A DNA stretch of 64,000 nt from Thinopyrum elongatum (Eukaryota > Streptophyta > Magnoliopsida > Poales > Poaceae): the NCBI GenBank assembly GCA_011799875.1, contig CM022301.1:16369927-16433926 (forward strand). Reading direction: 5' to 3'. A program made the position numbers and the translations under genes. Below the pieces are notes generated by a model. The model saw only the letters and a program-made list of their open reading frames with translations. It did no database searches and was not told the origin of the DNA. Every line of letters begins with the position of its first letter. Positions within the stretch are counted from its first letter, which is position 1. Below, piece by piece: positions 55,935-64,000 of this stretch.

Positions 55935-58117
55935 CTAGTTCTTCTTCTTTGGGATCCACATCAACTTGATGGGAATCCTTGAAGTTGTAGTTGTACTTGA
56001 TGAAGTAGAACTTGATGTAGTCTTGGGAACCCACTTGACCATGGCTTTAGGAGCTTCTTCAAATGAATCAATCTCTTCTTGAAGCCTGTCTTTGCCTTTT
56101 AGCTTGTGGTCTTGTGGTGGAAGATCATCTTGAGCTTATGTTCCCTTGAAAGAAGTGGGGTCATACTTCTCTTATTGAGGAACAAACTTCGTCTTGGGGT
56201 ACTGATATTCTTCCCACTCAACTCCATTGGCATTGAACTTTCGTTCAAAACCAACACCTTGATTCTTCCGGTGCCTTCCTTGCTTGCGTACAATTTCCTC
56301 AAATTGCTTACTTCCGGCAAGGCTCTTGTATACACCTTTCTCTATAATTCCCTTCAAGAAGCTATTTTCTTGCTCCAGTGTAACTTGGCTAAGAGAATCA
56401 TTAGTGGAATCAAGAGAACTACTAGAAGCAACAATATTGGATTTAACATGGTTATTGTTACTACCAGAGGAAGAATCTTTCTTGTTCTTATTGCTAGATT
56501 TTACTTTTGGCATATAAGTAGACAAGAGGATACGTTTGGCAAGATAAGAAGAACTCTTCTTTCGAAGATCATCATTGATAGCTTTTAGAAACTCATGCTC
56601 TTGCTCTAAATTTAGCTTCTCGAAGCGTAGCTTCTCATGAGTTCTTAGGAGCTCTCTATGATCGTCTAGAGTTGTTTCATGAGCTAACTTAAGAGTGTTT
56701 AGTTCTTTAGTTAGACGCTCAATCTCCTTCTTATCATGTCATTCGTTTCATCTTGATTAGCATGAACACTAGCAATTTCATCATAGTTTTCATCACTAGT
56801 GTTGTCAACAAGTAAATCATCATCAGCTAGCAAATCATCTTCATCACTATTGAAATCAACATACTCGGGGTGCGATACCTTGGGGCCTTTAGCCATGAAG
56901 CATCTTCCAATTTCTTCATTTGGTGAGTCAAATGTGTCGTAGGAGTTGGATGACACAAGTGCAAGATCGGAAACACCTTCATCTTGAGTATATTCGGAGT
57001 CGGAGTGATAGCTTCTCTCGGAGTAGTTGTCGGAGTCGGAACCGGATACCCATTCACCAACGTGAGCTTGATGTCTTCGTCTTGTGTAGCTCTTTGATGA
57101 CTTGTCCTTCCTTTCTGAATCCTTGCTTCTACGAGAGGGTCTTCGTTCATAACGATCATCTCTACTCTTTCTCTCACTTGGTGGTGATTCATCTCTTTTA
57201 CTTCTCCTTTTTGGTGAATCTTCTCTTTTCTTGTAGGGAGCCGTACACTCATTGGAGTAGTGTCCGGGTCTTCCACAATTGTAGAAATTACGATCGCGAC
57301 TAGAAGATCTTTTGTCATTGTAGGATCTTGACTTGGAGCTTCTTTCTTTGCTTCTATTCTTGTAGAACTTGTTGAAGTTCTTCACCATTAAGCTCAATTC
57401 TTCATTGGAGACTTGCTTCTCACTTGATGTTGTAGGAGCATCACATGAAGCTTTGTAAGCACCACTTGACTTGTTGTGGAGCTCTTCCTATCCTTGAGTG
57501 ACATCTCATGAGCAACAATTCTACCAATGACTTCCGTGGGCTTGAGATCTTTATAATTGGGCAACATTTGGATCAAGGTGCACAATGTATCATATTTTCC
57601 ATCCAAGGCTCTTAGGATCTTCTTGATGATGAATTTGTCGGTCATCTCTTCGCTTCCTAAGTCGGCAATCTCATTTGTGATGAGAGCAAGCCTAGAGTAC
57701 ATCTCAGCGACTCCTTCACCATCCTTCATCTTGAACTTGTCAAATTGACTTTGAAGTCCATCATATTTGGATTCCTTGACAGACTCGGTACCTTTGTGCA
57801 TATCAACCAAAGTATCCCAAATTTCCTTTGCATTCTCAAGGCGGCTAATTTTGTTGAATTCTTCGGGACAATCCATTGAAGAGAATATCGCAAGCTTGAG
57901 CATTGTATTGCAACATCTTCATTTCTTCCGCGGGAGCTTCATGATCTGGTTCTTTTCCATCCTCGAAGAAATCACCTTGCAAGCCAATGCGCACAATAGC
58001 CCAAACGGCAGGGTTATGACCAAGAATATGCATTTTCATCTTATGCTTTCAACTAGCAAAATTAGTACCATCAAAATAAGGACCTCTACGGTGGTAATTT
58101 CCCTCGCTAGACGCCAT
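55935..58117 (-). pseudogene. Copia-like gag of TGAAAGTGCAAC-type element
   Basis: Starts MASSEGNYHRRGPYFDGTNF (ATG 58117), meets TGA at 58049-58051 (where Trp is usual in this gag type), then the UBN2/gag core (AKEIWDTLVDMHKGT, DLGSEEMTDKFIIKKILRAL), a basic Arg/Ser-rich region with a zinc knuckle, an acidic region (DFNSDEDDLLADDD), a coiled coil and a C-terminal block (KGVYKSLAGSKQFEEIVRKQ, ending WIPKKKN near 55935). The knuckle reads FYNCGRPGHYSNEC, so the first Cys of CX2CX4HX4C is replaced. Frame changes occur near 57395 and 56735. Would have formed the virus-like particle; now dead. Confidence 0.85.
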
Positions 58118-58187
58118 ACTCCCCTAGGTTGTGAAACCAAGGCTATGATCACCAAAGCTATGGAAATCAAGGCAAATGGAGACCAAA

Positions 58188-58200
58188 GCTCTGATACCAC
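58188..58200 (-). other. Primer-binding site, tRNA-Met type
   Basis: TGGTATCAGAGC on the minus strand, 2 nt after the 5' LTR end; the standard copia primer site. Confidence 0.9.
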
Positions 58201-58201
58201 T

Positions 58202-59752
58202 TGTAGGATCGAAAGTAGGTCTAGAGGGGGGTGATTAGACTACTTGACCAAATAAAAATCTAACATTTTCCCAATTTTAGTTGTGGAAAGATTTTAGCAA
58301 TTAGCACAAGTCAAGCAATCAACCTACACATCCAATTCTAAGAGTGTAGCAGCGGAATGTAAAACATTGCATATGAAGGTAAAGGGAAGGGTTTGGAGAG
58401 TGCAAACGCAATGATGACACGGAGGTTTTTGGCGTGGTTCCAATGGGTGGTGCTATCGTACATCCACGTTGATGGAGACTTCAACCCACAAAGGGTACCG
58501 GTTGCGCGAGTCACGGAGGGCTCCACCCACGAAGGGTCCACGAAGAAGCAACCTTGTCAATCCCACCATGGCCATCGCCCACAAAGGACTTGCCTCACTC
58601 GGGTAGATCTTCACGAAATAGGCGATATCCTTGCCCTTACAAACTTCTTGGTTCAACTCCACAATATTGTCGGAGGCTCCCAAGCGACACCTAACCAATC
58701 TAGGAGACACCTCTCTCCAAAAGGTAACAGATGTTGTGTTGATGATGAACTCCTTGCTCTTGTGCTTCAAATGATAGTCTCCCCAACACTCAACTCTCTC
58801 TCACAGATTTCGATATGGTGGAAAGATGATTTGAGTGGAAAGCAACTTGGGGAAGGCTAGAAATCAAGATTCTTGTGGTAGGATTGGTATATCTTGATCT
58901 CAACAGATGAGTAGGTGGTTCTCTATCAGAAAATGTATGCTGGAAGTGTAGGCACGTTCTGATGGCTCTCTCTCATATGGAGAAGGGGGTGGAGGGGTAT
59001 ATATAGCCTCCAAACAAAATTCAACCGTTACACACTTTGACCCAACTCGGTCAGACCGAATAGAAGAACTCGGTGAGACCGATTCAATTCAAAATGTGAA
59101 CGTTAGGAATCTCGGTGGGACCGACTGGAACAACTTGGTGGGACCGATGTGCTAGGGCTTAGGGCAAACATCAACTCGGTGAGGCTGAAGTGAAGCAATA
59201 AGGCAACAGAGAAGATGTCAAGCCAACTCGGTGAGACCGATCGCAATTTCGATGAGACCGAAATAATTCCAACAGCCAACAGAGAGTTTGCAAGGCCATC
59301 TCGGTGAGACCGAGATCCGTATCAGTGTGACCAAACTGTTAGGGTTTCTGACAGTGTCTATGTCATATGAACTCGGTGGCGCCGGATAGGAAATATCGGT
59401 GGCCGAGGTTGACTTTGGGTTTTGGACATATTTGGAATGAGAAAGTGGTTGAGCGCTTTGGAGATATCACTAAGCATTTTGAGCAAGTAGACCATTAAGC
59501 AACACCTCATCCCCTTTTAATAGTATTGGCTTTCCTATGGACTCAATGTGATCTTGGATCACTAAAATATAAATGAAGAGTCTCGAGCTTTTGCCAATAT
59601 GTATCCTTAGCATTTTGAGGGGTCCACATCTCTAGTCCATGCCATGCCATTCATTGAACTTTCTGAAATATTAAACTTGAATGGATATTAGTTCAATGAG
59701 CTATATGTTGTTATGAATTACCAAAACCACCCGGGGATTAGTTGCACTTTCA
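58202..59752 (-). repeat. 5' LTR of TGAAAGTGCAAC-type element
   Basis: 1551 bp. On the minus strand TGAAAGTGCAAC at 59752. TATA box CTATATATACCCC near 58998-59006. TCGGTNNGACCGA palindromes at 59045-59410 lie upstream of the TATA box, in the U3 part. Confidence 0.93.
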
Positions 59753-59757
59753 CCGCC

Positions 59758-61556
59758 TTTGCCACCTATCAGCCATCCACATGCAATTTTGAATGATCAA
59801 CCAAGCAAAAGAATTGCACTTCGATGGAGCCCAAATTTTTTGGATCATGGGAGAGGTCAGACTGAGAACTTGTCCCGCAAACTGCACCATGTAAGCTGTC
59901 GCCACCGAATATTCATCACTAGAAGTGAATTTCCAATGTATGGTGTCTTTCCTGTCCAGGCTGAGAGTAACATCTTGTAGCAGCCCCCAAAGAGTGGCGA
60001 ACTCCTGGATATGGGTCAAAGAGAGGCCATGACTAGTGTCAATCTTCCTGATCCAGATGTTCTTATCAAGCGCCTTGATGACCAAACATGCCTTCCTTTT
60101 AGATATCTCAACGATCTTGGGCACAATATCTTTGGGTCGGAGACCATTAAGCCATGAGGATTCCCAAATTTTGCCTTTTTGCCATCACCAACAGTCAAGT
60201 CGTGAGTGACGTGAAGGGACTCTATCAGTATCGCTACAGGGTGTCTCCATTCTGGCCGAAGTCTTAGGGGGGTCAGCCCACACGAACCAAAGCCAGTGAA
60301 GTAGAAGAGTGGTCGCAAATTTCTCGAGGTTTAGCACACCCAGGCCGCCATAAATCTTGGGCTTACAGAGTAGATTCCAGTTAACCATACATTTGTCGCC
60401 AGACACCTTATCACAGCCTGCCCAAAGATAGGCACGTCTCAGGCTATCAATTTTCTTCTGAACACCAACTAGGATATCCAGCGGTGTTAGATGATAGATT
60501 GCTATGGCCGTGAGGACCGCTTTGACCAAAATGATGCGTCCAGGGGCAGCCACATGCATAGCCGACCAAGGTGGGAGCTTGCCCGCAATCTTGTCCTCAA
60601 GGTACTGAAAATGGATGCACTTTAGCCTTGTGACTGACAGAGGAAGGCCAAGGTACTGCAAAATGAAAGAGGTCCGGACAGCAGGGAACTCCTGAAGGAT
60701 GTCATCAAGGTCGATGTTGGTGCAACGAATGGGCGCAACCAAACTTTTGTTGCAGTTGGTGACAACGTCGGTGACATCACCGAAGGAGCTCAACGTCAAG
60801 GCTAGGAACTGGATGTCCTCCTTGATTGGCGCAACGAAGATGGCCGCATCATCGGCATACAAGGATGCCCGGATCGGATTTCCACGTAGTGGGTGAAGGT
60901 TGCCTTGCTCGGTGGCCTTAGCAAGGATGCGGTGAAGGGGGTTAATAGCAAGGACAAAAGGCAGGGGGGATAGGGGATCTCCCTGCCGAAGTCCACGACC
61001 ATGTTTGATAGGGTCGCCCGCAATACCATTGAGTAACACTCTGGAGGAGGCCGTGGATAGAAGAGCAGAAATCCAATCACAGAAACGACTCGGGAAATGA
61101 TGGTGACGCAATAAATCTATGAGGTAATCCCATCGAACCGAATTGATGGCTTTTTTTATGTCAAGCTAGAACAGTAGGGTTGGAGATTTGGTACGGTGAA
61201 GATGACGAACCAAGTTGCGGACATACATGAAGTTATCATGAATACTTCTTTTCTTAATAAAAGCACTTTGCGTGTTGGAAACCAGCGCGGGCATGTGAGG
61301 GGCGAGCCGCGTGGCCATCATCTTCTCAATAATCTTAGCAACCGCATGAATAAGACTTATTGGTCGGAAGTCGATATGTCCTCCGCTCCATCCTTTTTAG
61401 GAATGAGAGCAATGTTGGATGAGTTGAGCCAGTGAAGATTGATGACGCATAGATTGGAGAAACTGTTGACAGCAAGCATGATATCTGGTTTTATGATGTC
61501 CCAACACTCTTTAAAAATAACTCCTATAAATCCGTCCGGGCCCGGAGCTTTGTCTC
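59758..61556 (-). pseudogene. LINE reverse transcriptase region (5'-truncated)
   Basis: Minus-strand order: DKAPGPDGFIGVIF (about 61556-61515), PALVSNTQSAFIKKRSIHDN, LDIKKAINSVRWDYL, GRGLRQGDPLSPLPFVLA, the catalytic YADDAAIF (about 60855), QYLGLPLSVTRLK, and the zinc-binding region start up to MADRWQRR at 59758. Stops and frameshifts: near 61380, a TAG before LDIKKA near 61165, near 60190. No endonuclease domain is present; similarity ends at about 61556, a typical 5' truncation of LINE insertion. The 3' part continues at 42621 beyond the LTR element. Confidence 0.9.
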
Positions 61557-62068
61557 GTCATGACTTTGTAAAAATTTATAGCTCAGTGCCGTCATGTCTT
61601 TTCCATCTTGGGCCATGCCTATAGGCACATACTTCATGGTCATGGGCTCAGGGTCATGGCATGCATTTGACAAGTTGTGTAGCGTGCAGCTGAAAGCCGT
61701 TTTGTCCAGTGTTGTGACATGGCTATATCTCTGCCCCTAACTAGTGTAGCCTAACTAACGGATGTGGTCAGCTGTTTGAATCTTGTACTACTACTAGAAG
61801 CGGCCACAGGTCAAGAGGATGATGATGGAGCTGACGCAATGCGCTCCTTGATAATGATCATCACCCGACCGGGATGCACGGTGTCCGATTAGAAAAAGCA
61901 TTGGATGAATCAAACAATCAAATCCAAATGACGGTCGGTGCCGACCGCCGTATCGCGCGCGAGCAGTCTACCGTTGTCCACATCTTTTTTTTATTTATAC
62001 TTCACTTTAGTTGCAGATCAGTTGCAGCCAAATCAAAGCCAACAGTGAATCAAATTCAACAAACCATG
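61557..62068. other. No gene recognised
   Basis: Moderately low-copy-looking sequence between the LINE 5' edge and the MITE. Short frames only (such as 61874-62101). No TE signature seen. Confidence 0.4.
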
Positions 62069-62070
62069 TA

Positions 62071-62346
62071 CTTCCTCCGTTTCTTTTTAGTCTTCATATA
62101 AGATTTAGTCAAAGTCAAACTATGTAAAATTTGACCAACTTTACAAAAAAAAATCAACATCAACAATATTAAAGCTATATGGTATGAAAATTAATTTCAT
62201 GATGCATCTAACAATATTGATTTCATATGGTGAATCTTGCTTTTTTTTGTAAACTTAGTCAAAGTTTCTCAAAAAAAAATTAGTCAAAGTTAACAATGTT
62301 TGACTTTGACTAAAATCTTATATGCAGACTAAAAAGAAACGGGAAG
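62071..62346. mobile_element. Stowaway-type MITE
   Basis: 276 bp flanked by TA on both sides (62069-62070, 62347-62348). Terminal inverted repeats CTTCCTCCGTTTCTTTTTAG and, from the other end, CTTCCCGTTTCTTTTTAG (2-nt indel), followed by ATAAGATTTAGTCAAAGTCA-type inverted sequence. AT-rich, no ORF. This is the Mariner-related Stowaway structure common near grass genes. Confidence 0.9.
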
Positions 62347-62348
62347 TA

Positions 62349-62734
62349 CTAGCTAGTAAATTAACATACAAAACCCAGCGCTGAAGCAAACGAGCGAGCA
62401 AGAATGGATCATACGCCGTGACTTTCTTGGTTAAACTGTGTCCTTCATGACGACGAAATTAGTATTGGTTTATATTTTTGATAAAACGCTTTAAGCGGGA
62501 AAGAATGGACCGAATTTTTCTTCTTCTTCAGAGACGACAGAAATTTAGGACGACCTAGAGTTGGATTTGCAGAGGCCACTTGCGATGCCATGGCAATACA
62601 TGCATGAGCTCGATCATGCGGTAGCAAACAATTTTGTCGATCAGATGAATGTCCCCGAGGGGGCTGGCAACAAACAAAGCAATTTAGGATGGTCTGCACG
62701 GATCGCTGCAAACAAGCATGCAGATCCTACTCCG
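62349..62734. other. No gene recognised
   Basis: Sequence between the MITE and the MULE edge. Short plus-strand frame 62561-62782 has no recognisable domain and runs into the MULE. Confidence 0.4.
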
Positions 62735-63142
62735 GCTAAATTTCGTGTTTTGACCCTTTTCGCGTACTTTAGCAGGATCTGACCCTAGTCTGGAATTTTT
62801 TTGGGATTTGACCCTTTTGGCTACCGCCACTGACATCGGCGGTAGCGTCGCCCACCCTGGCGGTAGGTGTCCTAGACGGTCGTTTGGCCGTTAACGGCCC
62901 GCTGACGTGGCAAAGTGTCCTACCGCCATGGCCGGTAGCGGAACCTACCGCCGGGGTCCCTGGCGGTAGGGTCCTGGATGGATAAGGTTGTGGGGCCCAC
63001 TCACCACCCACCCACTCTACTCATCTTCTTCCCCCGAGCTCAAACTCTCTCCCCCCTCTTCTCCCCCACCAAAGCACCCACTAGATCTCCATCCATTGTT
63101 TGAGATTTGTCCGGTGGATCTAGGGCATTTGCATCACCCAAG

Positions 63143-63463
63143 GTACCTCTCCCACCCCCCTTCATTTGGTTGGTTGGAATCACCTTGTTTGGTTGGAATC
63201 AACTAGTTTTGCAAACCCTAGTTCTTGCTCAAGTTTTGCATTTATGGTTTGCCTAAGTATTTTGTGTCAATCCTTATTGTGGCAAGCTAGCTTTTGTGTA
63301 AGGGTTAGTGATTTAGTTAGGGAAGGGTTAGGGTTAGGGTTAGGGTTAATGCTATGATTAAGGTATACTAGTTGTTTGATTCAAAGTATGCATACTTTAG
63401 GTAGTTCATCCATATGAAATGGCCGGCCCCATGGATGACTCAATTTTTTTCCATTGTTTTTAG
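63143..63463 (+). other. Leader intron of MULE transposase with TTAGGG repeats
   Basis: Donor CCCAAG|GTACC at 63143 and acceptor TTTTTAG at 63463, immediately before the ATG. Inside, AGGGTTAGGGTTAGGGTTAG-type sequence (63324-63349) forms four TTAGGG units. Plant telomeres use TTTAGGG, so this is not a telomere relic in the strict sense. Confidence 0.5.
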
Positions 63464-64000
63464 ATGGATAAACTAGTGAATGTGCATTATTTGGACAAGG
63501 CGGCTTTTATGAATGGAAATGCCGGTGAAGGGGAGGAGGCCATGGTTTTTGACACAAGCCCGAGCTATGATGATATCATCGTGAAAGTGAGAAGCGTCCT
63601 CAATTGGATTAACCCAAGTGATGATGTGAAGCTTATTGGGAGGTATGATGTGGGAGTAGGAGTAAAGTCCCGATTAAAGAGTATGCCCATCACCTCTCAA
63701 TTGCATTGGAATGTGTATAAGGATAAAGTTGAGGAATCACAAGACAAGTCACTTGAGTTATTTGCCACAAAGGTTGAAATTCCTCGGCTACTACTCGACT
63801 TGAACTGGAATGTGTCCTCCCCAATACATGATGGTGCCGTGGTGTATGACCACAATGCTTGTAGCCAACCACCAAGTAGCCAACCAAATGAAGAGGACAT
63901 CAATGCTAGAGCCATAGTTCTTCTAGGTTATCATATTGATCATGTTGGAGATGAGGCCATTGCTAATGTTGATGAACATGCCATTGTTCATGTTGATGAA
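63464..64000 (+). CDS. MULE transposase, N-terminal part (open at window end)
   Basis: 179 codons without a stop from ATG 63464 (MDKLVNVHYLDKAAFMNGNA) to the window edge. It carries features of the N-terminal region of plant MuDR-type transposases: FDTSPSYDDIIVKVRSVLNW, LIGRYDVGVGVKSRLKSMPI, HWNVYKDKVEESQDKSLELF. The C-terminal stretch is Asp/Glu/His-rich with a short repeat (DEAIANVDEHAIVHVDE). The DNA-binding zinc region, MULE catalytic domain and SWIM finger would follow outside. It acts in the nucleus on MULE ends. No lesion is visible, so this element could be young or active. Confidence 0.75.
   Translation, partial: MDKLVNVHYLDKAAFMNGNAGEGEEAMVFDTSPSYDDIIVKVRSVLNWINPSDDVKLIGRYDVGVGVKSRLKSMPITSQLHWNVYKDKVEESQDKSLELFATKVEIPRLLLDLNWNVSSPIHDGAVVYDHNACSQPPSSQPNEEDINARAIVLLGYHIDHVGDEAIANVDEHAIVHVDE

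Larger units (their letters stand above)
42627..59752 (-). mobile_element. TGAAAGTGCAAC-type LTR retroelement with gag and a second ORF
   Basis: LTRs are 42627-44181 and 58202-59752, the target duplication is CCGCC (42622-42626, 59753-59757), the primer site TGGTATCAGAGC is adjacent to the 5' LTR, and a polypurine tract precedes the 3' LTR. Without the nested 7.3-kb element it is about 9.8 kb. It encodes a copia-like gag but no recognisable protease, integrase or reverse transcriptase. Instead it has a large ORF (46847-44713) with its own putative promoter. It is therefore probably non-autonomous and would need the enzymes of a relative. It interrupts a LINE in the zinc-binding region. Confidence 0.9.
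62735..64000 (+). mobile_element. Mutator-like element (MULE), 5' part
   Basis: The edge near 62735 is approximate. The terminal region has repeated TTTGACCCTTTT (62751, 62801) and paired CTACCGCC/GGCGGTAG words (62821-62845 and others to 62975). It is followed by a CT-rich leader, an intron and a MuDR-like transposase frame open to the window end. The rest is outside. Confidence 0.7.

Noticed and set aside
63324..63349. Relic of a telomere or a chromosome end.
   Set aside because: Only four units, of TTAGGG rather than plant TTTAGGG, inside an intron-like sequence.

Overview
The window looks like a gene-poor, repeat-dense stretch of a Triticeae grass genome (wheat, Aegilops or barley type). 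The evidence is the content: an Angela/BARE1-type copia element, a large CACTA (En/Spm-class) transposon with subterminal TTTAGTACCGGTT repeats, LTR elements with TGATACGTCTCCAACGTATC and TGAAAGTGCAAC ends, LINE fragments, a Stowaway MITE and the 5' end of a Mutator-like element (MULE). I see no convincing intact host gene. Almost every reading frame belongs to a transposable element, and most are broken.

Layout: 1-101 is a CACTA terminus. 102-357 is an LTR fragment. 358-2460 holds a decayed gene-like unit (promoter, broken ORF) and a LINE RNase H fragment. 2461-14260 is a full-length CACTA element with CCC target duplications. On the minus strand it carries a TNP2-type transposase (10208-13555), a small coiled-coil/membrane ORF and a second gene ending in an Ulp1-like protease domain (2916-6950). 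14261-18423 holds a GC-rich repeat, a possible Helitron end and a LINE 3' end. 18424-21307 is a 3' LTR plus the end of a retroelement ORF.

From 21316 the same series starts again: a left-truncated CACTA copy (21316-30161), the GC-rich repeat, the possible Helitron end, the LINE end, the LTR and the ORF, up to 45510. This is a direct tandem duplication of about 15-16 kb. Its junction at 21308-21315 carries an 8-bp filler copied from nearby sequence. The second copy was later split by an Angela-type element (30365-38661, target duplication CGGAT). The matching empty site survives in the first copy at 14456-14460.

Beyond the duplication, a minus-strand, probably non-autonomous LTR element (42627-59752, target duplication CCGCC) sits inside a LINE (about 42150-61556). 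It carries a gag gene and a large second ORF with what looks like its own TATA promoter. It is interrupted by a 7.3-kb non-autonomous TGATACG-type element (48089-55429, target duplication GAGTC). The right end holds a Stowaway MITE (62071-62346) and the start of a MULE whose transposase frame (from 63464) is open at the window edge.

How the parts relate: the CACTA transposase and its partner gene lie on one strand. Each promoter is flanked by the same hairpin repeats found at the element ends, which suggests shared control by an element-encoded binding protein (inference). The duplication left two defective halves: copy 1 has both termini but a promoterless, mutated transposase; copy 2 keeps the transposase promoter but lacks the left terminus and has its own mutations. 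Coordinates of exons are my own splice-site reading.
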